The position numbers and the translations under genes are program-made. Source: Spirochaetaceae bacterium (GTDB taxonomy: Bacteria; Spirochaetota; Spirochaetia; DSM-27196; SLAA01). Taken from it: 12,591 bases of DNA. Positions 1 through 6,847 of this stretch are shown here, piece by piece (within the stretch, counting starts at the first letter, position 1; each line of letters opens with the position of its first letter). The DNA lies in the NCBI GenBank assembly GCA_003564775.1, contig PXEI01000261.1:1-12591 (forward strand). Reading direction: 5' to 3'. The notes beneath the pieces were generated by a model. That model saw nothing but the letters and a program-made list of their open reading frames with translations. It was not told the origin of the DNA and did not search any database.

Positions 1-1818
1 ACGGAGCACCACCTGAGGGCGAACAACCGGCCCCGGCACAGTGCGTTGGGCGTTTCGCATAAGCGGAATAATCACGTCTCGTTGGTTAGGGTCTCCGAGT
101 CCGACAGGCGGAATAGAGTACGATGTAGTCTCGAACTCGCCCCATCCGTACTCCGGCAGGTAGAGTTGCACCCAGGCATGGCGATGTGCGGTGGTGACCA
201 GGTACAGTGAGTCCGCGTCAAACTCCTGCAGGGTGGGCAGATCCTCAATCAGCAGCTGGAGTCCGCGCCGATGCGCGGGGGTTTGGAGCTCCGCGGCTGC
301 AAGATATCCGGTCACCACGCGTGAGGGTATGCCTGCCATGCGGGCAAGGATCGCGGTGCTGTGGGAGAACTCCACACAGTCGCCCTCCTGCGTGTTGGCA
401 AGGAAGTTAACCATATGCCGCACCGAGACGTTGTTGCTGTATCCGGCCTGGTACTGGAAGGTCTCGAAACTCCGCAGGATCCCTTCAATTCTTTCGTGAT
501 ATCCGTCGTCGGCATTGACGGCCCGAGCCAGATGGTGTTCAAAAACCTCGCGGTCTGCATCCACCAGCGGCACCTCCAGGTACTCGGCAAGCTCGGTGCG
601 GAGGGCTTCATCCGGCTCTTCTACCCGAGCAAGCATGCCTCGAGTGAGTCTCCCGACAGCCGAGACAGCGCGGTAGGAGTAGCTAAATGGGTGGAAGCGT
701 CGGTCGAGCGTCGTCGGTTCAAAACTCTCCGGTCTGAAGGCAATGTAGCGTTCCGGTAGGGTAGAAAGCACCTCAATACTCTCACGGCGTCGCCCACGGT
801 CTGCTAAGGCGCTGCTGCTGCGCCAGGTCTCAAGTGTCCGCATAGTGGACAACTCGTTTAACTCCTTGTCGCGGGCCTGCTCAAACCCTGTTCGCGGATC
901 AAGCAGACTGTAGTAGCGGTCGGCAAGGTAACTTGGCGACGCCTCTGCCGCAACAACCATGACTGCATGCTGATTCTGGGGAGGGCCGCCGTCTCCGTCC
1001 CGGCCAGGTTGCGGCCATCTGTCCGAGGGAATACCGCGCAGCGCACTCTCACCGCCCTCACCGTTCCAGTCGTTCGGGCTCCCATCGGAACGCAAGGCGC
1101 CGTTCTCAAGACCTTCGCCGTACTGATCTATGCGTTCAGGATCCTGGTCCGCCTCACCCCCCAAAAGATTGCGCACGATCGGGTTCTCTACAAAGTCCGG
1201 TGGTATGGCCGTCACAATTGTGCCTAACACCACTACGCCAACCACAAGAAACACGGCAACTTCCTTTCGTACACGCCTGCTGTAGCGGATTCCGTTGTGG
1301 TGGAAGAAACACAGGTAAATGATCAGTCCGTGGGCAAGAAATCCAGAAATGAGAACTATCAGAACCAGGCGGGTTGCGCCTATGCTGCTCGCGGCAAGTT
1401 CCTCCGAGGCTCGGGAAAAACTCATGAGTCGGTGGTACAACAGCGCCGGGAGAAAGGGCTCCAGTACCGCGACTTCGCGACCACGCGAACGGCTCTGAAA
1501 AACAATAAAGCTGAGTGCAAACGCAGCAACACCCACCACTGCAAACTGAATCGCTGCGTGTGAGACCCCACGTACTGCAACGGCACCAAGGAGTGGAAGG
1601 CCAGTTCCAAGCGCAATCCGCAGCTGGGCCTGGGTGAGGCTTTTTACTCGCAGAAATGCCAGTACAAAACCCATGGGCACAATCACAAACCAGAGAAGTA
1701 TCCCCGGGCGGTCGTACGAGACCCGCACCGCGGGATGGTACAGTGGTGCCGCCACCGCCAGGAAATAGACCAACATCCGAGACAGAAACAACACTCGCAT
1801 TGATCCTGTTTTAGTCAT
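1..1818 (-). CDS. Membrane-anchored transglutaminase-like protein, C-terminus outside window
   Basis: Open from ATG at 1818 to the left edge (606 codons). Residues 1-205 hold about six hydrophobic segments, followed by a Gly/Asp-rich linker (about 215-290) and a transglutaminase-core domain (about 445-570). Visible motifs are GDCVEFSHSTAILARMAGIP with nucleophile Cys481, then HRHAWVQLYLPEYGW with His547. The third catalytic position, usually Asp in a W-x-x-F/V-D-P-T motif, is Glu563 (EFETT). The domain probably lies outside the cytoplasmic membrane, and a further C-terminal membrane segment, common in this family, would be off-window. The start codon overlaps the DUF58 stop by 8 bp (ATGACTAA) and has an AGGAGG at 1826-1831, 7 nt upstream, which suggests translational coupling. 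Family membership is clear. Whether it acts as a protease or a crosslinker, and on what substrate, is unknown. Confidence 0.9.
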   Translation of the reverse strand, partial: MTKTGSMRVLFLSRMLVYFLAVAAPLYHPAVRVSYDRPGILLWFVIVPMGFVLAFLRVKSLTQAQLRIALGTGLPLLGAVAVRGVSHAAIQFAVVGVAAFALSFIVFQSRSRGREVAVLEPFLPALLYHRLMSFSRASEELAASSIGATRLVLIVLISGFLAHGLIIYLCFFHHNGIRYSRRVRKEVAVFLVVGVVVLGTIVTAIPPDFVENPIVRNLLGGEADQDPERIDQYGEGLENGALRSDGSPNDWNGEGGESALRGIPSDRWPQPGRDGDGGPPQNQHAVMVVAAEASPSYLADRYYSLLDPRTGFEQARDKELNELSTMRTLETWRSSSALADRGRRRESIEVLSTLPERYIAFRPESFEPTTLDRRFHPFSYSYRAVSAVGRLTRGMLARVEEPDEALRTELAEYLEVPLVDADREVFEHHLARAVNADDGYHERIEGILRSFETFQYQAGYSNNVSVRHMVNFLANTQEGDCVEFSHSTAILARMAGIPSRVVTGYLAAAELQTPAHRRGLQLLIEDLPTLQEFDADSLYLVTTAHRHAWVQLYLPEYGWGEFETTSYSIPPVGLGDPNQRDVIIPLMRNAQRTVPGPVVRPQVVLR

Positions 1819-3250
1819 GAGCCGCCCTCCTGTAGCGTGAGGTCGCGCTGCTGGGTGCAAACAACCGAGGCCTCACGTGGTCAGTCTCGCAGTTCCCGTT
1901 CTTCGCCGATACGCCGGTATCTGGCGGGGTATCGGTTCTACGCAGAATCCAGCGATTCGGAAAGGCCACAAGATCCATGTCCGGAAATACCGGGACATCA
2001 ACAAGGTACTCGGCCACGTGTGCCGCACCCGCCTGCCGGGTCAGAAAGTAGCGAGTCTCGCGCTGGCTTCGCAGTCGTGTCAGGGAGTGATATGCGGGGT
2101 CTCCGGCGGACGCAAATACGCACAGCCCCTCGGTATCCGCCGGAAAAAACTCATTCGGCAGAGAGTGGTTTTCGGACGCATCGGTTGCGGCCATTACCAC
2201 CCGTCCAGCCTGTTCCTGCAGCTCATTGGTGTCGGAGAGATCGAAGAAACCACGTGCTCCGCCTTCGGCATCTTCAGGGCGGTCCATCACAAGCAGGTGC
2301 ACCGTTACGTTTTTTTCACCGTTCAGTATTCCGGCAATGAAGTACAACAACCACGACAAGCGGTGGCTGCGCTCGGCAACTGTGTGTGGATTCTCGCCCC
2401 GCCCCAGGTAGCTACGGCCGCTGCCAGCGCCCCGCTCCGCCGCACCGCGCTCCGCCGCACCGCGCAGAAACAGTACCGGTAGAATCAGCGACTCTTCCTG
2501 TGACTCCGGTGATACGCGTGTCAGCAGTATGGGCAGCCGACTCGACGCTTTCCAGTTGATATCACGCACTCGGTCACCGGGCGCGTACTCACGCATGTGG
2601 TACCGTTCCTCGTCCGCATTTCGAATGAGGCGCCGGTTCTCATTGCCGGTTAACCGGTCTATATCGTACTCACGGTGAAAAGGATAACGCGGCGGAAGCA
2701 CCGCGAGCGTCCTGTGTACATCGCCTATGATTTCAAGAGCGCAAAGGCCAAAACAGTCACGGACCGTAGCACGGAGCTCGGCCCGCAGTAACCCTGCAAG
2801 TGGGAGAGGGAGTGCCAGCTCAAGGGGGGAGTCGCCCAGACCGCTTTCCTCGGCACTGAACCGAAGTACAGCATCGCCTCCGAGACACAATCTGCCCTTG
2901 AGTTGAAGGTGAAGACGGAGAAACATGGGAGTTGGGCGTTCGTCGGCAGAAAGCTCGGCCAGGGGAAACTCGCTGCCAGCCTGCACAACGTGTGGGCAAC
3001 TGATATCCCCTGCCGAACCTTCGCGTCTACGTCGTTCCATTCGTACTGCACCGGCGAGCGCCGCAAGCGTGCATATGACTATTAGGCCGACAAGGAGTTC
3101 GCTGCTTGAGGAGTAACTATATCCACGCAGAGACAGAACCACCGCCAGGAATGCGGCAAGGCTGCCTGCCCAGGTAAAGGGATATACTCTGCGAAGCGAC
3201 CGGAACAGCGGTACCAGGCTGGTTTCTAAAATGTGTTTCATGGGCCTCAT
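1811..3250 (-). CDS. DUF58 family membrane protein
   Basis: 479 residues. Two hydrophobic segments lie near the N-terminus (about 25-41 and 50-69), followed by a basic RMERRRR stretch. The DUF58 signature is at about 220-238 (REYAPGDRVRDINWKASSR), the most conserved part of this family. Many DUF58 proteins continue into a von Willebrand A-like domain with a metal-binding DxSxS. Here the corresponding stretch reads ILPVLFLRGAAERGAAERGA and has no such motif. The RGAAE pair comes from a 15-bp tandem duplication at 2433-2462. The start at 3250 is preceded by AGGA at a 5-nt spacing. The alternative ATG at 3241 has GAGG only 3 nt away. The gene lies 30 bp downstream of the MoxR gene and overlaps the transglutaminase start. 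By analogy with similar operons it probably works with the MoxR ATPase at the membrane; its molecular activity is unknown. Confidence 0.88.
   Translation of the reverse strand: MRPMKHILETSLVPLFRSLRRVYPFTWAGSLAAFLAVVLSLRGYSYSSSSELLVGLIVICTLAALAGAVRMERRRREGSAGDISCPHVVQAGSEFPLAELSADERPTPMFLRLHLQLKGRLCLGGDAVLRFSAEESGLGDSPLELALPLPLAGLLRAELRATVRDCFGLCALEIIGDVHRTLAVLPPRYPFHREYDIDRLTGNENRRLIRNADEERYHMREYAPGDRVRDINWKASSRLPILLTRVSPESQEESLILPVLFLRGAAERGAAERGAGSGRSYLGRGENPHTVAERSHRLSWLLYFIAGILNGEKNVTVHLLVMDRPEDAEGGARGFFDLSDTNELQEQAGRVVMAATDASENHSLPNEFFPADTEGLCVFASAGDPAYHSLTRLRSQRETRYFLTRQAGAAHVAEYLVDVPVFPDMDLVAFPNRWILRRTDTPPDTGVSAKNGNCETDHVRPRLFAPSSATSRYRRAAHD
2433..2465. repeat. 15-bp tandem duplication inside the DUF58 gene
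   Basis: Two exact copies of cgctccgccgcaccg (2433-2447 and 2448-2462), followed by a 3-bp partial third copy. On the minus strand they encode RGAAE-RGAAE-RGA. Because the unit is a multiple of three, gain or loss of a copy would keep the reading frame. Confidence 0.9.
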
Positions 3251-3280
3251 GTGAATCCTGTGCTGCAGGGCCCCGACACC

Positions 3281-4303
3281 TTAGGCCTCGAGTTCTGCAG
3301 GTTTTCGGCGTGGCTCAACCGGGACCGTGTTCATGATTTCGCGCGCTATGCGTTCGACATCCATCTGTGGATCATGGGGAATGAGGCGGTGTGCTATGGC
3401 AGGGACAAACACCTCTTTAATGGTATCTATATCAACGTAGCTCCGTCCGCGTATCAGGGAAAGGGCGCGGCTCAGTCGCGAAAGCTTAATCCCCGCGCGA
3501 GGGCTTGCTCCGACAGAGACCTCGGGATGGGTTCGAGTTTCGGTCATACAGCGGACGATGTACTCAACCAACTCGGCGTGTATCTCCACCTCATCTACAG
3601 CCTGCATCCACATAACCAGGTCTCGGGACTGGACAACCGGGCCGTAGTCGTTCCAGGCATCGTTGCGGCCATGCTGCAGTACCACGGCTACCTCGTCGGC
3701 GGCTGAGGGGTATCCCAGCGACAAACGGATCATGAAACGGTCCAGCTGGGGTGCGGGTAAAGGGAACAGGTGCACGCCTTTGAGGTTCATTGTTGCAATG
3801 ATAAAAAATGGTTCGGGCAGTTGATAGGTCTGCCCCTCCACGGTCACCGCCTGTTCCTGCATCGCCTGAAGAAAGCTGCCTTGTGTTTTGGGGGTGAGAA
3901 GGTTGATCTCGTCACACAACAAAAAGTGCGCAAAAATTGGGCCAGCCTGGAAGCGCATCTCACCGCCCGCGCCGTTAAGCCGGTTGTATCCCAGAATGTC
4001 TTGAGGCAGAAGATCGACCGTGCACTGAATGCGGTTGAAGCGTTTCATTGGCACGTTTCCGGCATACAGGTCCGTCTCGTCCCATTGAATTGAGGCCGCC
4101 AGCGCGCGTGCAAGTGAAGTTTTTCCCACGCCGTGAAGGTCGGCCAGTATCACATGACCCCCGGCCACTGCCGACGCGACAAGGTGCTCGAGTTTCCGCT
4201 CCTCAATACTCATCACTCGTGTGACATTTTCACACAGGCGCTTCACCTGTTCCTGTACGTCATGTGGCTGCACCACCGAGTTGCTCTTCTGTTCGTTACT
4301 CAC
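3281..4303 (-). CDS. MoxR-family AAA+ ATPase
   Basis: 340 residues, the usual MoxR length. Walker A is DLHGVGKT (55-62); Asp at its first position is common in this family. Walker B is LLCDEIN (128-134). The downstream block PKTQGSFLQAMQEQAVTVEG is typical of MoxR. Sensor 1 is in IIATMN (Asn173), the arginine finger is in QLDRF (Arg189) and sensor 2 is in ASPRAGIKL (Arg269). All the residues needed for ATP hydrolysis are present. MoxR ATPases act as chaperones that remodel partner proteins, often products of adjacent genes with vWA or DUF58 domains. The start is GTG at 4303 with no clear Shine-Dalgarno upstream, and I see no better in-frame start. It is the first gene of a leftward operon with DUF58 and transglutaminase partners, which are its likely targets. 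Confidence 0.93.
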   Translation of the reverse strand: MSNEQKSNSVVQPHDVQEQVKRLCENVTRVMSIEERKLEHLVASAVAGGHVILADLHGVGKTSLARALAASIQWDETDLYAGNVPMKRFNRIQCTVDLLPQDILGYNRLNGAGGEMRFQAGPIFAHFLLCDEINLLTPKTQGSFLQAMQEQAVTVEGQTYQLPEPFFIIATMNLKGVHLFPLPAPQLDRFMIRLSLGYPSAADEVAVVLQHGRNDAWNDYGPVVQSRDLVMWMQAVDEVEIHAELVEYIVRCMTETRTHPEVSVGASPRAGIKLSRLSRALSLIRGRSYVDIDTIKEVFVPAIAHRLIPHDPQMDVERIAREIMNTVPVEPRRKPAELEA

Positions 4304-4370
4304 ATACTAAGGTTACGCTCTAGCAAGGGTAACGGTCAACACCAGTAACGGACTGTGCTATAGTGGAGCC
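4304..4370. promoter_or_regulatory. Divergent intergenic control region with three GTAAC-type sites
   Basis: The 67 bp between the MoxR operon and the cyclic-nucleotide-binding gene must hold both promoters. Two direct copies of GTAACGG (4329-4335 and 4345-4351) and one inverted GTTAC (4312-4316) are spaced 16-17 bp apart, consistent with a shared operator. A TTGACC on the minus strand (4334-4339) could be a -35 element for the MoxR operon, but no convincing -10 sits at the right distance. The site function is inferred from spacing only. Confidence 0.35.
4356..4364 (+). promoter_or_regulatory. Extended -10 promoter, probably giving a leaderless mRNA
   Basis: TG-C-TATAGT matches the extended -10 pattern TGnTATAAT with one mismatch. 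Usual spacing from the -10 puts the transcription start at or within a base or two of the ATG at 4371. The only purine-rich stretch before that ATG, GGAG at 4365-4368, is 2 nt from the start codon and too close to act as a normal ribosome binding site. No good -35 is visible, which extended -10 promoters can tolerate. Confidence 0.4.
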
Positions 4371-6434
4371 ATGAGTAGCCCTGAGTTTGTCCGAAGGCTC
4401 TTCGGCAGCGTTATGCCGTTCCGCTTCCTGCCCACCAAACTCTTAGACGAGTTAGCCCCCTATGTTGAGCTGCGCGATTTCGCTGCCGGTGAGGCCATTA
4501 TCCACCAAGGTGATACATCCGACCGCTCGGTGTATCTGTTAGATGAAGGACTTGTAGAGGTTCGCGACCCTGCAGGTAGGGATCGCGTTATGGAGCAAAT
4601 CGGTCCAGGTCATTATTTTGGCGAGTGGGAGCCGCTTTTCAAGGTGCCTCGGCTGTACGAGATTCGCGCGGTACAAGCTGCGCGAACTGCGGTCTTTTCC
4701 GGAGACGTCTTTCTCTCTATGCTGCGTGGGTCGCGCGCATTTGCCCAGGCTCTGGGAACCGTCTTGCGGGAGAAGCAAGGGGTTTTTCAAGCCTTTGACC
4801 ACTTTGACGCCGAGCTGAAGCGGGCGGTCGCGCAGGGATATATAAACATTACTCGTATTACCCCGCTGTACAGGGCCTTGAACCCCGCAATTCACCGTGG
4901 AGCTGCCGACGACCGGCGGATCGATTTTGGTGCATTGATGTATGCCGTACGTCGCCTCCCGCAAAACGTAACTCATACCTTTGGGTACCTGCTTGTTGAC
5001 GAACTGCCCCAGGCTTACACGCCACCTGAGTACTTCTTCCGTGTTATACACACCGACGCTCGTCGCAGGGATGTATGGGAGATGCTTCCGGGCAAGAGCA
5101 TGGTTCTGCTTCGAAGCGGTCTCTCGGATCTGTTGGACCTGGTTAGCTGTCTATGTCTCTATGCTGTTGAGGCGCGCAAGATCCGAAAACGACTTCAGGA
5201 ACAGCGTTACCTCATGAAAATTCAGAACTACCTTGCTGCAGAAGTAGCTTCGGGCGGTTCGGGACAAGACACGTCTGGGCTGGAAGCTCTCTTTCACGAG
5301 TTACCTTTTGACTCTGAGGAAACCCAAAGGCTGCGGCAGGTTTGGCCGGTGGACACCGTCGCACGGCTGTCCGAAATTGTCTTTCACCGCGAGATGTTCA
5401 CCGTGGACGTTCGGCGACGAAAGCGCAGCTACAACACCCAGCGTACCGAGATCTGGACCAGCCAGATTGCCGCTGCGACAAGGAGTCTACTCGGGTGTGA
5501 TCCCGGTTCATTAGCTCCCGATCGCCCGGTACACATCGTGAGCAGTAACACACACTCGGTAGTTAACTGTCTTACTCCGTGGCACGTGGAGCACCAATCT
5601 GAGGTGCTGGACTGGGCGCGGCGTGCTCGTCCTGAACTCATAGAGCACGACTGGGACTCTCCCTCCGACTGCTTCTATGCGGTGTTGCGAGACTACCTTG
5701 TCGAGCACCCCGAGGCTAAACACGATATCAAACAGGACGAGGATGCTCACGGAATTGCCGGTTTAACCGAGACCGCATCCACCGGCATTCAAGTACAGCT
5801 CATTGATCTTTCCAAGCTCGCTGGCGCCAAACTTGACCCGGGGTTACCGCCCTTTGGTGAGGAGCGCAACGACCTTATCGTAAACATTGACTACGCTTTT
5901 GGAGAGCAGGCTCAGTACATCATCAATAATCTCTTGCTCCTTTTCGGGGCTAATCTTGCGAGTGTTTCCTTTCTTGGGAAGGCCGGTGCTCTGCAGGGGC
6001 AACGGGGCGACATTCTCATCCCGACCGCCTTCATTGAGCAAGGGAGCGATGTCTTTGAGCCGTTACCGAACTATCCTACAGAGCGCCTCATGAAGCGTTT
6101 TCCTAAGCGTGATGTGTTTACTGGCCCCATGCTCACCGTGCGGGGCACACTCCTGCAAAGCAGGGAAATGCTGCAGTTCTACCGTGAGATCTGGGGTTGT
6201 GTAGGGCTGGAAATGGAAGGTGCACACTACTATCGCCGAATAGTGGAGGCCGCCGAGTTGGGGGTAGTTTCTCAGAATGTGCGTATGCGTTCCTTCTATT
6301 ACGTTTCGGACCTACCGGAAGAAACTACAGCTGGTCTTTCTACTCCGCTGCGAGCATGGGAAGGCGTGCCGCCTCTCTACGGCATTACACGCGAGGTATT
6401 GCACGACATAATCACCGGCCCACGTACTTTGTAA
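4371..6434 (+). CDS. Cyclic-nucleotide-binding protein with divergent nucleoside phosphorylase-like C-terminus
   Basis: 687 residues with no signal peptide or clear membrane segment. Residues about 17-130 form a CRP/PKA-type cyclic-nucleotide-binding domain: GEAIIHQGD, YLLDEGLVEVRD, then FGEWEPLFKVPRLYEIRA, with Glu85 and Arg94 at the ligand-contact positions. No helix-turn-helix follows, so it is not a CRP-type regulator. The middle (about 140-490) is not assignable; it contains a conspicuous SSNTHSVVNC (391-400). Together with the C-terminus it probably corresponds to a domain of unknown function catalogued from spirochaetes (DUF6909, from memory). Residues about 500-660 follow the PNP/MTAN order: a G-x-x-x-A helix (511 onward), LGKAGALQGQRGDILIP (535-551), GLEMEG (612-617) and VSDLP (645-649). 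The usual Ser/Thr of the GSAGG/GTAGG loop is Lys537. The enzymatic role is an inference. The 3' end overlaps the convergent receiver gene by 23 bp. Confidence 0.85.
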   Translation: MSSPEFVRRLFGSVMPFRFLPTKLLDELAPYVELRDFAAGEAIIHQGDTSDRSVYLLDEGLVEVRDPAGRDRVMEQIGPGHYFGEWEPLFKVPRLYEIRAVQAARTAVFSGDVFLSMLRGSRAFAQALGTVLREKQGVFQAFDHFDAELKRAVAQGYINITRITPLYRALNPAIHRGAADDRRIDFGALMYAVRRLPQNVTHTFGYLLVDELPQAYTPPEYFFRVIHTDARRRDVWEMLPGKSMVLLRSGLSDLLDLVSCLCLYAVEARKIRKRLQEQRYLMKIQNYLAAEVASGGSGQDTSGLEALFHELPFDSEETQRLRQVWPVDTVARLSEIVFHREMFTVDVRRRKRSYNTQRTEIWTSQIAAATRSLLGCDPGSLAPDRPVHIVSSNTHSVVNCLTPWHVEHQSEVLDWARRARPELIEHDWDSPSDCFYAVLRDYLVEHPEAKHDIKQDEDAHGIAGLTETASTGIQVQLIDLSKLAGAKLDPGLPPFGEERNDLIVNIDYAFGEQAQYIINNLLLLFGANLASVSFLGKAGALQGQRGDILIPTAFIEQGSDVFEPLPNYPTERLMKRFPKRDVFTGPMLTVRGTLLQSREMLQFYREIWGCVGLEMEGAHYYRRIVEAAELGVVSQNVRMRSFYYVSDLPEETTAGLSTPLRAWEGVPPLYGITREVLHDIITGPRTL

Positions 6435-6843
6435 GTCGTGACTTGAGTTCCTCAAGTACCAGCGGCTTGCTCACATAGTCGTTCATACCGGCCGCGGTGC
6501 ATCGTGCCTTATCGTCGTCCCCGGCATACGCGGTGAGTGCAATGATCGGTATCTCATGATTGAGCACCTTGGACTCACTGCTTCGAATCAGCCGCGTGGC
6601 TTCAAAGCCGTCAAGCTCCGGCATCTGCACATCCATAAGCACGGCCTTGTACGTTGTGTGTTCGAGTTGTTCCACTGCCAGGCGGCCGTTTGCGGCTACA
6701 TCACAGCTATAGCCCAGGGTCGCGAGCAACCGCTGCGCGACAATGCGGTTAATCTTGTTGTCGTCCACTATGAGGACGTCTTTTTCGCCCTCGGGGTTCT
6801 CGGGGTTCTCGGGGTTCATGGTGTTCATGGTGTTCTCCAGCAT
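6412..6843 (-). CDS. Stand-alone receiver (response regulator) protein
   Basis: 143 residues from ATG 6843. A single CheY-like receiver domain: acidic pair Asp27-Asp28 (LIVDDNKINR), phosphoacceptor Asp71 (VLMDVQMPELDG), Thr in ALTAY, and Lys126 in YVSKPL. There is no output domain. The framework resembles the receiver domains at the C-terminus of hybrid kinases. The start is uncertain. The open frame extends up to ATG 6885, inside the upstream CheB-CheR gene, but ATG 6843 lies 4 nt after that gene's stop with GGAG 9 nt upstream. ATG 6828 has GGAG at 6 nt and is equally plausible. The N-terminal MNTMNPENPENPEG linker is encoded by 9-bp tandem repeats. It is the last gene of the kinase operon, so it is likely phosphorylated by the hybrid kinase, directly or through an unseen phosphotransfer protein. 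Confidence 0.88.
   Translation of the reverse strand: MLENTMNTMNPENPENPEGEKDVLIVDDNKINRIVAQRLLATLGYSCDVAANGRLAVEQLEHTTYKAVLMDVQMPELDGFEATRLIRSSESKVLNHEIPIIALTAYAGDDDKARCTAAGMNDYVSKPLVLEELKSRLTKYVGR
6441..6457. terminator. Hairpin just past the convergent gene ends
   Basis: Perfect inverted repeat ACTTGAG-TTC-CTCAAGT, 7-bp stem and 3-nt loop, starting 7 bp after the stop of the cyclic-nucleotide-binding gene. It lies inside the receiver coding sequence (codons for LEELK) and no T-tract follows on either strand. It is therefore not a canonical intrinsic terminator. It could stabilise the 3' end of the plus-strand mRNA or be a coincidence of coding. Confidence 0.25.
6791..6835. repeat. Five tandem 9-bp repeats at the receiver-gene start
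   Basis: Three exact copies of tcggggttc (6791-6817) are followed by two exact copies of atggtgttc (6818-6835); the two unit types differ at three positions. On the minus strand they encode MNT-MNP-ENP-ENP-EGE. Two of the candidate ATG starts lie inside the repeat units. A change in copy number keeps frame but alters linker length and the number of start codons. Confidence 0.9.
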
Positions 6844-6847
6844 CTGA

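Noticed and set aside
191..1563. Several short plus-strand open frames over the first 1.5 kb
   Set aside because: All are opposite the transglutaminase gene, which is open across the whole stretch and has clear domain motifs.
1837..2482. Two plus-strand open frames (167 and 201 codons) opposite the DUF58 gene
   Set aside because: Antisense shadows of a high-GC coding region, rich in Arg, Ser and Pro, with no domain signature.
3263..3300. CTGCAG pair around the MoxR stop codon considered as a terminator hairpin
   Set aside because: Only the six-base ends pair, the loop is long, there is no T-tract, and it lies within an apparent operon.
3233..3706. 157-codon plus-strand open frame opposite the MoxR gene
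   Set aside because: Lies antisense to a well-conserved AAA+ gene; its protein shows no recognisable motif.
4539..5051. 170-codon minus-strand open frame inside the cyclic-nucleotide-binding gene
   Set aside because: Overlaps the conserved cyclic-nucleotide-binding domain on the other strand and has no motifs.
6791..6835. 9-bp repeats considered as a CRISPR or iteron array
   Set aside because: There are no spacers, the units are in frame with a coding sequence, and no replication or Cas gene is nearby.
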